NCBI GenBank assembly: GCA_003162425.1
Contig: PMOK01000092.1
Coordinates: forward strand, 4,377-68,376
Direction of reading: 5' to 3'
Source: Bryobacterales bacterium
Lineage (GTDB): Bacteria; Acidobacteriota; Terriglobia; Bryobacterales; Bryobacteraceae
Length of the DNA stretch: 64,000 bases
Shown: in pieces, positions 9,112 to 16,973 of the stretch
Layout of the letters: every line of letters starts with the position of its first letter
Position numbering within the stretch: the stretch's first letter is position 1
Translations under genes and position numbers: made by a program
Notes under the pieces: generated by a model
Told to the model about the DNA's origin: nothing
Databases searched by the model: none
The model's input: only the letters and a program-made list of their open reading frames with translations

Positions 9112-9464
9112 CGAAAGGGCTTCTGGTTAGGATTGGTGCTCTCCCTTCCACCATGATCCTCCCCCAGCCCTTTCGCTGATGTTGCTTGGAGAATATCCAA
9201 ACGCAGTGAATAAACATGGAGCCCCCGGCTTCGACACCGCGCCATGCAAACTCGCCGGGCAGGTATTCGCAGGTATTCAATGTAGCCGCTCGGTTTGCCG
9301 TTCGGGGCAAGAAGCATCTTAGCCCGCAGACCGAACTTGGCGTTCGCTTGTAGCCAGCAGCGCTTCTGCTGGCGCCCAGGATGAGTGGGACTCTTGATTC
9401 CGCAACAGGGCAGTGAGTCGAAGCTCGCCGCATCGACATCAATCAAGCGAGGCTTGCGTATCAA
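9112..9464 (-). pseudogene. GNAT-family acetyltransferase remnant, frameshifted and truncated
   Basis: Reading leftwards, one frame gives RKPRLIDVDAASFDSLPCC, RCWLQANAKFGLRAKMLL and KPSGYIEYL. A second frame then carries on as YLPGEFAWRGVEAGG, MFIHCVWIFSKQHQRKGWG and RIMVEG. Joined, they read as a GNAT acetyltransferase of the GFIEYIPGEYAWR...KGKGYG type, including the acetyl-CoA loop (QHQRKGWG). The frame change is caused by a perfect 10-bp tandem duplication (GCAGGTATTC at 9259-9268 and 9269-9278); removing one copy restores the protein. The C-terminal part after RIMVEG is missing and the sequence stops against the topA 3' end. The likely start, a TTG at 9464, is uncertain. Confidence 0.65.
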
Positions 9465-9623
9465 TGGAGGCCGGCCTTTCGTGGTATCTGCCCCCCAGTG
9501 TACTCTTCTGTGCCCTAGTAAGCAGGCGCTCTGCAGCTCGGGCGCTGCCTGTTGACGGTGACGGAGCGTTCGCGGTGCCAACCGGCGCACCCGTTCAACA
9601 TGTCGAACATGTAATGTTATGCC

Positions 9624-9655
9624 TTGACACAAACCAACGAACAATGGAATATACT
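9624..9655 (+). promoter_or_regulatory. Sigma-70-like promoter for the Oar-like receptor
   Basis: A perfect TTGACA (9624-9629) is followed by an AT-rich GGAATATACTTTAG stretch. TATACT (9650-9655) would give a 20-bp spacer; overlapping alternatives (AATATA, GAATAT) give 17-18 bp. It is by far the best promoter-like sequence in this intergenic region. It would start transcription about 135 bp before the receptor ATG. Confidence 0.5.
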
Positions 9656-9662
9656 TTAGTTA

Positions 9663-9798
9663 CACCGAAGGGGCCCGACGAGAATGTCGGCGGCAATTGT
9701 CTAGCTTCTCCATGTCACTACTCCTTGGCGTCTCCAAGGAGACTTGTGAGCCGGAGTGAACTGCCGCAAAGGCTCCGCGCGGATGCGAAGGAGATGCC
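9663..9798 (+). promoter_or_regulatory. Foldable 5' leader of the receptor gene
   Basis: Between the putative promoter and the receptor ATG lie several clean hairpins: CCGAC/GTCGG (9675-9690), an 8-bp stem CTCCTTGG/CCAAGGAG (9721-9741), and GAGCC/GGCTC (about 9747-9776). The ribosome binding site GAAGGAG lies just before the start codon. The block matches no riboswitch I know. It has a superficial cobalamin-like CTGCCGCAA word, but the order of elements is wrong for that class. Confidence 0.4.
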
Positions 9799-12700
9799 AT
9801 GATCGTAGCCACTTCAAGTCGTCAATCAAACAACCCGCAAAGAATCCTCAGCGGACTGCTATTTGTCATTTTGTTTATGATACCGATGCTGCTCCTCGGC
9901 CAGGGTTACTTCGGTACCCTGAGCGGTAACATCACCGACCCAAGCGGGTCCGTAGTGCCGGGGGCGAAGGTTACGCTCGTCGACCAGCAGAAGGGATATC
10001 AACATGCCACCACGTCGGACTCCAGCGGACGATACGTGTTCACATCAATTCCGCCGGGATTGTATACGGTGTCCGTGGAAGTGGAAGGCTTTGAGAAAAC
10101 GGTCCGCAACAACATCACGTTGAACGTCAGCGAAAACGTGACGGCCAACCTGGGTCTGAAGGTCGCCACTTCCAAGCAAAGCATTCAGGTGGAATCTCAG
10201 GCGGAGAACATCCATACCGAGGATGCGGTGACCGGGCAAGTGGTCAATCGCCGGTTCATAAACGATTTGCCCTTGGTTGACCGTTACGTGCTTGATTTCG
10301 TCTCGCTGGCCCCGGGTGTCAACAACCAAAGTGACTCGAACGGTGTCGGCGACACGGGAACGAACTTCATCTCCAATGGCAGCCGCGGGGCCATGGCGGA
10401 CATTCTAATGGATGGCGCTTCCATCACCAACTTCGAGCCCAATGGCGGCGTCACCAACGTTACTTATACCCCGTCCGCGGAAGCAGTGGAAGAGTTCAAG
10501 GTACAGCAGTCAAACTTTAGCGCGGAATATGGATTCTCCGGTTCATCCATCGTGAACATGATCACGCGCTCGGGTACCAACGCCTTCCATGGCAGCGGGT
10601 ACGATTTCATTCGCAACCAGATGACCGACGCGAACAACTGGTTCAACAATGAGTTCGGTGTTCCGCTTGCTCCCGTACACCGCAACAACTACGGCGGCAC
10701 CATTGGTGGGCCAATTTGGAAAAACAAGACCTTCTTCTTCTTTGACTGGGACGGAACGCGCTCCTCCAATTTGGGCACCTATCAGGCTGGTGTGCCCAGT
10801 GGCGCCGAACGCACTGGCGACTTTGGCGAAATATGCGGCGCGAATGGCGGCACGTTCGATAAGGCTGGACTCTGTAGCGTAATCGCCGGGCAGCTCTATG
10901 ATCCTTATTCCGGCTCATTCCAAACGCCGGCCAACGGACCCGCAGGCGCCTACCGCAGCACCTATATCCCGTTCGACAACCTCGCCGCCTATACCAGCCC
11001 TGGAAATGCCAAGCTGAACGGCACGCCCTACCAATTGCCCATCCATGCCGGAAACCTGATCGATCCCGTGGCACAGAAAATGATGAACCTGTTTCCCATG
11101 CCGAATATCGCAGGCGGCAGCATTTACGACAACTGGATTGGATCGGGAGCGACACCCAGCGCCAGCGATCAGTTCGACATTAAGATCGACCACCGCTTCA
11201 GCGACAAGAATCAGCTAAGCGCGAAGTACTCACGGGGCAAAAATAGCAATACTCCTTTCAACTGCTTCAAAAATTTCACGGATCCCTGCGGCAGCGGACC
11301 GAATGAAGGCGCGGCGCACCTGTTCGCCCTCAATGATACGCACACCTTCAGTCCTACCCTGATATTGAACATGACCCTGGGCTTCTCGCGAGGGTCGACG
11401 GAGATAGATGCTTACAATAAGAGCCTAAACGCGAATCCCCTCGGCACCCTTGGTTTTCCATCCTATCTTCAATCCAACGGTTTTCTCGGTGTTCCCTCGA
11501 CCTTCATCGGGAGCGGCTACTATTCCGCTGGTTTCACCAGCATCGGGCAGGATCCCTACGGCAACTACCACCAAGGCCAGGATACCGGCCAGCTCACCGG
11601 GGTTCTTACGAAGATCCACGGAAAACATGAGTTAAAATTCGGCGGCGAGGGGCGCTTGCACCAGCAAAACTATATTCAGACCAACGCTCCGAACGGCTAC
11701 TTCAATTACGGCAGCGGGGGCAGTTCGCAATGCCCGAACCCGGATATTACGGTGTGCGGCGGCGACGGCATGGCCAGTTTCATGATGGGCCAGTTGATCG
11801 GCGGGGGGGCTTTCTACGAAATCCAGTACGAGGTGGCCTCGGAAAACTTCCAATATGCCGGATTTGTACAGGACAACTGGAAGGTCACTCCCAAACTCAC
11901 ACTGAACATCGGACTTCGCTACGACGTGTCCTTGCCGAGAACCGAGCGCCACAATCGGATGAACTGGTTCGATCCGAATGTTGCCTCTCCGCTCGTCGTG
12001 CCCGGCCTCGGCACGCTGCATGGCGGAGAACTGTTCAATAGCCCCAGCGTGCGCAGCGACTGGCTAACGGACTGGAAAGACATCCAGCCACGTTTCGGTT
12101 TCGCCTGGCGATTGGACAACAAAACTGTCATGCGCGGTGGCTACGGCATCTATTTCGACCAAAGCCGCGGCGGGGCCAATGGGTTGTTGAGCTACGGCTC
12201 CCAGGGCTTCAACCAATCTACCAGTGCGGTCACGACCTATCAGAACGATGGCGCGACCCCTTACCTGCATCTGAGCAATCCCTTTCCCAATGGGCTGATC
12301 CAGCCACCGGGAGGCTCCCTCGGTTTGTTGAACGACGTTGGCTACGGCGCCATCGGACCCCTCCGCACCGCAGCCGCTGCCCAAACTCCCTACGAGCAAA
12401 GCTGGACCTTCGGGTTCGAGCGTGAAATAACTCCAAATCTGTTGGTCAGCGTGCAGTACATCGGTAAGAAGGGAACTCATCTGTATTTTGCCGGCAACAA
12501 TAATCTGGACGTTTTGCCGCCGTCGGTCGAGAAACTGACCCCAACCCAGATTGGCAACCTCGGCAACTATGTGAACAATCCATTCGCGCCGGTCCTCACG
12601 GGCTCTTACTACGCCAACAGCCCTCTTACCAGCCCGACCGTCCAGGCCTTTCAGCTCATGTTGCCGTTTCCGCAGTTCACCGGCGTGGCCTCGGACGAGC

Positions 12701-13491
12701 CGCCGAGCGCCAACTCCATCTACAATGGGCTGCAAATCGTGGTGGAAAAGCGCTACTCCAGTGGATTGCAACTCTCGGCGAACTATACCTGGTCGAAATC
12801 CATCGACAATTCCTCCATCTACGACGGCAACGTGGGTTGGTTGGCGAATGGCCCGAACTCAGGATACAATATCCAGGACCCCAACCGAGCTTACCTCGAA
12901 CGGAGCCTCTCGAGCTTCGATGTTCCGCAGCAACTGAAATTCGAGTACAGCTATGATTTGCCGGTGGGAAGGGGAAGAACTTTCTTTAACAAGATGCCTC
13001 GGGCCCTTGATCTTATCGTGGGCGGATGGAAAACCGCGGGCGTCTGGACCATTCACGACGGCTTCCCGCTCCAGTTTGTTGTCACAAACGGAGGCACCCC
13101 GATTTACACGTATGGCTCCCAACGGCCCAATTTGGTTGGCACTCCGGAATTCAGTGGTGGCCCGGAATCCAACTGGATTAACAACTATTTTGCGAATCCG
13201 AACGTATTCCAGGCGCCGGCCCCGTACACCTTGGGCAATGCGCCGCGGACGGTGGGAACCGTGCGCAGTCCCTTCTTCTTCAGCACCAATTTGTCCATCC
13301 TGAAGGAATTCGCAGTGGTCCCCAAACACGAACAGATGAAGCTGGAATTGCGCCTGGAGGCGCAGAATGCCTTCAACCACCCCGTATTCGGAACGCCGGA
13401 CACCTATGTTGGCGATCCCAACTTCGGCGTGGTCAGCTATACAGCCGTCGGGCCCCGGCAGTGTCAGTTGGCTCTGAAATTCATGTTCTAG
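9799..13491 (+). CDS. TonB-dependent receptor, Oar-like
   Basis: A 1230-residue outer-membrane protein. A signal peptide ends near residue 35 (LLLGQG). A carboxypeptidase-regulatory-like domain follows (about 36-125; LSGNITDPSGSVVPGAKV, YVFTSIPPGLYTVSVE), then a plug-like region (about 140-260; LPLVDRYVLDFVSLAPGV, DILMDGASITNFEPNGG, EYGFSGSSIVNMITRSGTN) and a long beta-barrel ending in QLALKFMF. This is the expanded Oar-like family of Acidobacteria, whose substrates are mostly unknown; plant polymer or protein breakdown products are usual guesses. GAAGGAG precedes the ATG. The gene has its own promoter and leader and no operon partners. It lies between the real topA end and a degraded topA-end copy, which suggests insertion or duplication. 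Confidence 0.9.
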   Translation: MIVATSSRQSNNPQRILSGLLFVILFMIPMLLLGQGYFGTLSGNITDPSGSVVPGAKVTLVDQQKGYQHATTSDSSGRYVFTSIPPGLYTVSVEVEGFEKTVRNNITLNVSENVTANLGLKVATSKQSIQVESQAENIHTEDAVTGQVVNRRFINDLPLVDRYVLDFVSLAPGVNNQSDSNGVGDTGTNFISNGSRGAMADILMDGASITNFEPNGGVTNVTYTPSAEAVEEFKVQQSNFSAEYGFSGSSIVNMITRSGTNAFHGSGYDFIRNQMTDANNWFNNEFGVPLAPVHRNNYGGTIGGPIWKNKTFFFFDWDGTRSSNLGTYQAGVPSGAERTGDFGEICGANGGTFDKAGLCSVIAGQLYDPYSGSFQTPANGPAGAYRSTYIPFDNLAAYTSPGNAKLNGTPYQLPIHAGNLIDPVAQKMMNLFPMPNIAGGSIYDNWIGSGATPSASDQFDIKIDHRFSDKNQLSAKYSRGKNSNTPFNCFKNFTDPCGSGPNEGAAHLFALNDTHTFSPTLILNMTLGFSRGSTEIDAYNKSLNANPLGTLGFPSYLQSNGFLGVPSTFIGSGYYSAGFTSIGQDPYGNYHQGQDTGQLTGVLTKIHGKHELKFGGEGRLHQQNYIQTNAPNGYFNYGSGGSSQCPNPDITVCGGDGMASFMMGQLIGGGAFYEIQYEVASENFQYAGFVQDNWKVTPKLTLNIGLRYDVSLPRTERHNRMNWFDPNVASPLVVPGLGTLHGGELFNSPSVRSDWLTDWKDIQPRFGFAWRLDNKTVMRGGYGIYFDQSRGGANGLLSYGSQGFNQSTSAVTTYQNDGATPYLHLSNPFPNGLIQPPGGSLGLLNDVGYGAIGPLRTAAAAQTPYEQSWTFGFEREITPNLLVSVQYIGKKGTHLYFAGNNNLDVLPPSVEKLTPTQIGNLGNYVNNPFAPVLTGSYYANSPLTSPTVQAFQLMLPFPQFTGVASDEPPSANSIYNGLQIVVEKRYSSGLQLSANYTWSKSIDNSSIYDGNVGWLANGPNSGYNIQDPNRAYLERSLSSFDVPQQLKFEYSYDLPVGRGRTFFNKMPRALDLIVGGWKTAGVWTIHDGFPLQFVVTNGGTPIYTYGSQRPNLVGTPEFSGGPESNWINNYFANPNVFQAPAPYTLGNAPRTVGTVRSPFFFSTNLSILKEFAVVPKHEQMKLELRLEAQNAFNHPVFGTPDTYVGDPNFGVVSYTAVGPRQCQLALKFMF

Positions 13492-13512
13492 CCTCAACGC
13501 AAGGTTCGGAAT

Positions 13513-13563
13513 CGAACGGCGAGTGCAAGTATAAGCGGCCCTGCCGCAGGTGGAAGCGACTGC
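13513..13563 (+). pseudogene. Degraded copy of the topA 3' end
   Basis: CGAACGGCGAGTGCAAGTA here matches the end of topA (9047-9065) exactly. The match then continues through TAAGCGG and GCAGGTGGAAGCGAC, with a few substitutions and a one-base gap, up to the place of the topA stop. The first part still reads NGECKYKR as in topA. The rest of topA is absent. Confidence 0.75.
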
Positions 13564-13620
13564 ACAATTTGTTGGCAGTCCGGCGGCGTCGCCGATCTGT
13601 CCCGCGATTTCGCCACAACA

Positions 13621-13644
13621 GTTCGTATCCTACCTGGGGAGCCA
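13621..13644 (+). repeat. tRNA-3'-end-like repeat, copy 1
   Basis: The sequence starts with a T-loop-like GTTCGTATC and ends with CTGGGGAGCCA. The shape is that of a tRNA 3' end (T-loop, acceptor strand, CCA-like end), most like tRNA-Asn. No tRNA body lies upstream. It is one of four related copies between here and 16295. Confidence 0.45.
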
Positions 13645-13988
13645 ATCTGAGACTTCCCGACTTCACGCTATCTGATTGATTTCATTACGGGAATTTCAGA
13701 CGTTTCTTCTGGATTGGCCCCACTTTTGACAGTGACCCCGGCGTGGACTCGAACTCTATTATCCGACCACCATCCCCAAAACAAATCGGCGCTGGCCCAC
13801 TATGCGTGCCAACTTCCTGATGGGCGATTATCCACTCGGAGCGCGGACGACGCTTCCCCCAACGCCGTTTTTGGCCAGCTTCCTGGTGCGTGACGACGGA
13901 GGCGCACATCTCAACCCTGCGCTCGAGAATCGAGTTGCTCAATTCGGACTGTCCCCGTCGAGAAACCCTGGTATTCTGTTGCTAACCC
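13645..13988. other. Intergenic region without a recognised gene
   Basis: I see no convincing gene here. Short open frames exist on both strands but show no family motifs. The reverse strand at about 13740-13755 carries another T-loop-like word (GTTCGAGTCCAC), possibly a further tRNA-like scrap. No clear promoter or ribosome binding site for the following gene was found. Confidence 0.4.
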
Positions 13989-14975
13989 ATGCACACAGCA
14001 AGCCGAAGAACAATCCTGCGTTCCATCGCCGCGTTGCTTGCGGCAGATTTTGCCAGAGGGGACACGAAACATTCGCGCCGCTTCCCTTTCGTGCAGTGGG
14101 ATGTATTTTCAAAGGTCCGTCTCGCCGGCAATCCGCTCGTTGTCTTCCCCGATGCCCGCGGCTTAAGCGATGAGGAGATGCAGGCGATCACCCGGGAGAT
14201 ACACCAACAAGAGACAACCTTCGTCATTCCGCGTGAGCCCCGCGTGGAAGATAAGGAGGGGATTCGCGTCCGGATCTTCCTGCCAACGAAGGAGGTGCCC
14301 TTTGCTGGCCACCCTTCGCTCGGAACGGCTATGGCGTTGCAGGCTCTCTGGAAAAAACGAAACCTGCCGCTTCGCAAAGTGGTCCGTCTGGCATTGAATG
14401 TGGGGCAAGTGCCGGTCACGTTCAGGCAGGAAGCCGATGGCTTGCTTTACGGCGAAATGGAGCAGCCCGACCCGCAGTTTTCCTCTGCACACGATCCTTC
14501 CGCGGTTGCGCCGTTGCTCGGACTCCAGTCGGGCGATATCGATACCAGCCTGCCAATTCAGCTGGTCTCCACAGGCCTGCCCTATGTGCTCGTTCCACTG
14601 AAGTCGCGTGATGCGATCTCGAAAATCTCCATCGATTGGACGAGGGCTCTTCCTTGGCTCGAGCGCGTTGATCCAGACGCTATGTTCTACAGCTACACCC
14701 TTGCGGGCCGGGAAAAGAACGGAACAATTCAGGGTCGAGGAATCTTTCCCGAGGGCGAAGACCCGGCGACCGGATCCGCCTCAGGGTGTCTCGTTTCTCT
14801 TCTTGTCAAACAGGGACGTCTCGGGACAGGCGAACAGATTCTGATCGAGCAGGGCGATCAGATCCATCGCCCCAGCCGGATCTATGGCAGCGCTGCCATC
14901 CGGGGTGGAAAAGTGCACTCTGTCCACATAGGGGGGTACGCAATCCAGGTCGCGAGCGGCGAGTACGTCCTGTGA
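13989..14975 (+). CDS. PhzF-family epimerase/isomerase-like protein with Tat-like signal
   Basis: A 328-residue protein of the PhzF fold (two diaminopimelate-epimerase-like halves). Hallmarks are VFSKVRLAGNPLVVF, the conserved Glu in REIHQQETTFV (about residue 75, the PhzF general acid/base), FAGHPSLGTAMAL and the second-half EGEDPATGSASGCL motif. An N-terminal extension SRRTILRSIAALLAADFARG has a twin-arginine-like pattern and a hydrophobic core, so export by Tat is suggested. PhzF-family proteins are usually cytoplasmic. There are no phenazine genes nearby, so the symbol phzF is not assigned and the substrate is unknown. No good ribosome binding site is visible before the ATG. Confidence 0.8.
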   Translation: MHTASRRTILRSIAALLAADFARGDTKHSRRFPFVQWDVFSKVRLAGNPLVVFPDARGLSDEEMQAITREIHQQETTFVIPREPRVEDKEGIRVRIFLPTKEVPFAGHPSLGTAMALQALWKKRNLPLRKVVRLALNVGQVPVTFRQEADGLLYGEMEQPDPQFSSAHDPSAVAPLLGLQSGDIDTSLPIQLVSTGLPYVLVPLKSRDAISKISIDWTRALPWLERVDPDAMFYSYTLAGREKNGTIQGRGIFPEGEDPATGSASGCLVSLLVKQGRLGTGEQILIEQGDQIHRPSRIYGSAAIRGGKVHSVHIGGYAIQVASGEYVL

Positions 14976-15326
14976 TGGACTCAGTCCGAAACGGGTTCGT
15001 GAACGTGCGGTCAGTTGCCGGTTGAAAGAGTCGAATTGGTCTCAACCAGTTCCTTGTATGTCTCGCGAAGCCGCTCCGGTCCTTGGTCGCCAGACTGCGC
15101 GTAACTTAGTCCTTCGCCGATTAGCACCACAATGGCAGCCCCCACCGTGAGTCAATTGATGCCCTTCAACCTGGCCACCACAAACTAAACGTTCGTTCTT
15201 GCATACGCATAGAGCTTACCACTGGCACACGCAAGCGATCGGCCCAGTTTTTACCGATTCTCGACGGGCTGTGTTTCGCGTCCGTATTACGGCGCATCCG
15301 GAAGTTATCTTGGGCTCCCTTGGCGA

Positions 15327-15353
15327 GTTCGAGGCGTGTCCAGACTGGGTGCC
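15327..15353 (+). repeat. tRNA-3'-end-like repeat, copy 2
   Basis: GTTCGAGGCGTGTCCAGACT followed by GGGTGCC. It shares most positions with copy 3, including GTGTCCAGACTGGG. Confidence 0.45.
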
Positions 15354-15444
15354 TGTCATGGACACGGGCCAGCAGTTCGCACGGATCGCCCTCAAAACAA
15401 TGGGCGACCATAGGTTCGATCAAAGGGCCAACCGGGCGGCGAAA

Positions 15445-15473
15445 GTTCGAAACGTGTCCAGACTGGGGAGCCA
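15445..15473 (+). repeat. tRNA-3'-end-like repeat, copy 3
   Basis: A T-loop-like GTTCGAAAC, then GTGTCCAGACTGGGGAGCCA. The similarity to copy 4 extends upstream over GCGAAA. This is the best-preserved copy. Confidence 0.5.
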
Positions 15474-15714
15474 GCCGATTTCCATGTTTCCTTACTTTGC
15501 CCTTTTGTTTCTTGCATTGCCGGTTCGAGCGTCGAATGCGGTCCCACAGTGGATTCGAACTCCTGGCGGGCCCCATGCTCAACCGGTGTGATATATTCGG
15601 CTGAACATTGTGGCCTCTATCGGCCTCGCTTCGGGTGGAGCTTTTGCCCTGGTTGGGGGCATGGTCAAAAGCCGGAATCTTCGGACGGTCGCCTGGGGAG
15701 AGAGTCAAACAAAT

Positions 15715-16185
15715 ATGACTATTCCAACTGGCGGTAAACAGATTCTGACTCACGGTCTGGCGCTCATTCTGGCCGGGCTGGTCTGGGGCTTTGCCCCGCC
15801 CCTGACGCCGTATCCGAGGCTCGCCGTGGGAGCGCACGTCCAGTTTGAAACGAACGGTCTGCTGTTCGTGGTGCTTGGTATCCTGCTGCTCAAGTTGCCC
15901 CACCATGTGGGGAGCGGAGCGGTGCGGGTGATGGTGGTCTCGGCGTGGTTGACTTGGCTCATGGCTCTGTCCGAAGCGGCCAACGCCTGGTGGGGCACCA
16001 GCCAGATGTTACCCGTTGCCGCAGGGCAGGCCGGGGCGGCAGGCGCAGCGCCGTGGCAGGAACTCGTCGTGAAGCTTTGTCACATACCTGCCGCTCTGGG
16101 ATTGATTCTCTCCTTCGTACTGCTGATCATCGGGTTTGTGAAGCACCTCGATCCCGCGGAACAGGGGCCCATGAACGAAGCCTGA
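15715..16185 (+). CDS. Hydroxylaminobenzene mutase-like membrane protein (HabB-like)
   Basis: A 156-residue integral membrane protein with four predicted helices. The first segment (ILTHGLALILAGLVWGFAPPL) followed by YPRLAVGAHVQFETNGLLF and VVLGILL matches the pattern of hydroxylaminobenzene mutases (R-LLxHG...LLG...NPRxGLSAHLE...NGxFL...LG). Those enzymes rearrange hydroxylaminoarenes to aminophenols in nitroarene degradation. No nitroreductase is nearby, so the reaction here is only suggested by similarity. The ATG at 15715 is chosen because GGGGAGAGAG lies upstream and the first helix follows soon after. Upstream in-frame GTG/ATG codons would add a non-hydrophobic, repeat-derived leader. 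Confidence 0.6.
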   Translation: MTIPTGGKQILTHGLALILAGLVWGFAPPLTPYPRLAVGAHVQFETNGLLFVVLGILLLKLPHHVGSGAVRVMVVSAWLTWLMALSEAANAWWGTSQMLPVAAGQAGAAGAAPWQELVVKLCHIPAALGLILSFVLLIIGFVKHLDPAEQGPMNEA

Positions 16186-16266
16186 ACCGGCGGGTATCCG
16201 CCGGGTGGCTCCCGCAGTGAGCAACACCTGTTTCCGGGTTCGCACAATGCCAGTTGGGCCGCGAAA

Positions 16267-16295
16267 GTTCGAAACGCGTCCAAGGTGGGGAGCCT
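16267..16295 (+). repeat. tRNA-3'-end-like repeat, copy 4
   Basis: GTTCGAAACGCGTCCAAGGT followed by GGGGAGCCTA. It differs from copy 3 at a handful of positions and lies between the HabB-like gene and the toxin-antitoxin pair. Confidence 0.5.
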
Positions 16296-16340
16296 ACATG
16301 GGCCCCAGGATCTCAACTTTCCAACTGTTGGCCTGATTTG

Positions 16341-16375
16341 TTGACCGTCTCTGCCCGGCCAGGAGAGACGGTCAA
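16341..16375. terminator. 12-bp stem-loop at the convergent end of the toxin gene
   Basis: TTGACCGTCTCT (16341-16352) pairs perfectly with AGAGACGGTCAA (16364-16375) around an 11-base loop. The right arm overlaps the toxin stop codon. There is no long T-run on either side, so it may be a bidirectional end or an mRNA-stabilising hairpin. Confidence 0.5.
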
Positions 16376-16719
16376 TCGAGATCCAGCGCCGCCTTCAGCC
16401 CTTCCTCGACTTCACGCAGGGACTCAGACGGCAGGCTGCCGACTTTCTTAGTCAATTTGTTGCGGTCCAGCGTGGTCACCTGATGACACACGGCAAAGCT
16501 CGTCTTCGGCAAACCCGCTGTCCCGCCCAAAAGCTCAATGACGGTAGGCCCCGGCTTGCCTTGAGATGAAGACGTTGAGATTGGGACCACGATGATCGAC
16601 CTCCATCCAGACGTTTGGTTGAAGCCGTCGTGGGACACCACGATTACGGGACGACGCCCGGTCTGTTCCGATCCTGAACGCGGAACCAGATCGGCCCAGT
16701 GAACGTCGCCTCGCCTCAT
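16372..16719 (-). CDS. MazF/PemK-family endoribonuclease toxin
   Basis: A 115-residue toxin of the MazF/PemK fold, expected to cut mRNA when freed from its antitoxin. The sequence shows MRRGDVHWADLVPRSGSEQTGRRPVIVVSHDGFN, here abbreviated to its key words RRGD, GSEQTGRRPVIVVS and N. The central beta strands IIVVPISTS, the FAVCHQVTTLDRNKL block and the C-terminal LREVEEGLKAAL helix are also family features. The Arg of the RRPV segment and the Thr-Thr-Leu-Asp block are intact, so the toxin looks active. Its ATG overlaps the antitoxin stop by four bases (ATGA), so the two are translationally coupled. The pair lies in a repeat-rich, probably mobile region. Confidence 0.88.
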   Translation of the reverse strand: MRRGDVHWADLVPRSGSEQTGRRPVIVVSHDGFNQTSGWRSIIVVPISTSSSQGKPGPTVIELLGGTAGLPKTSFAVCHQVTTLDRNKLTKKVGSLPSESLREVEEGLKAALDLD

Positions 16720-16973
16720 CTGCCTGCCTTGCCGCCTTTCACAAGGTGCTCGATCACGGCCGATTCCAAATCGGAGTCGAGATCAAGATGCGTTCCTGCC
16801 ATTTCCGCGGCGTACGCCGCGATCGCCTCCTGCCTGGACTTTCGGAATTGTTGCCGCAGCCACCAATCGACAGCCTCACGCGCCAGGGTCGTCGCGGGTA
16901 CCTGCATCCGTTCCGCCTCCGCCCTGAGATTGTCATAGGTTTGCTCCGGCAGTGGCACGTGAAAGTTCTTCAT
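16716..16973 (-). CDS. Antitoxin partner of the MazF/PemK toxin
   Basis: An 85-residue protein directly upstream of, and overlapping, the toxin gene. The N-terminus MKNFHVPLPEQTYDNLRAEA is a ribbon-helix-helix-like DNA-binding start (a strand, then two helices: LRAEAERMQVPATTLAREAVDWWL). The acidic C-terminal tail (AGTHLDLDSDLESAVIEHL) fits a toxin-binding segment. The ATG at 16973 is chosen because GTGATG-type spacing and the RHH start both fit; an upstream extension would be non-conserved. It should neutralise the toxin and repress the operon. Confidence 0.8.
   Translation of the reverse strand: MKNFHVPLPEQTYDNLRAEAERMQVPATTLAREAVDWWLRQQFRKSRQEAIAAYAAEMAGTHLDLDSDLESAVIEHLVKGGKAGR

Larger units (their letters stand above)
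14976..15714. other. Intergenic region with repeat scraps, no recognised gene
   Basis: About 740 bp without a supportable gene. It contains two of the tRNA-3'-end-like repeats (15327, 15445). On the reverse strand at about 15550 it also has a T-loop-like GTTCGAATCCACT word. A long reverse-strand open frame (15166-15906) has no recognisable motif and overlaps the next gene. Confidence 0.4.

Noticed and set aside
9700-9798. Cobalamin riboswitch upstream of the Oar-like receptor
   Set aside because: A CTGCCGCAA word is suggestive, but the B12-box-like word comes before it and the other conserved boxes are absent.
13738-13760. Complete tRNA gene on the minus strand
   Set aside because: Only a T-loop-like word is present; no D-arm, anticodon arm or acceptor pairing could be built around it.
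15166-15906. 246-codon minus-strand open frame in the scar-rich region
   Set aside because: No known motif; it overlaps the HabB-like gene on the other strand and runs through the repeats, so it is probably chance.
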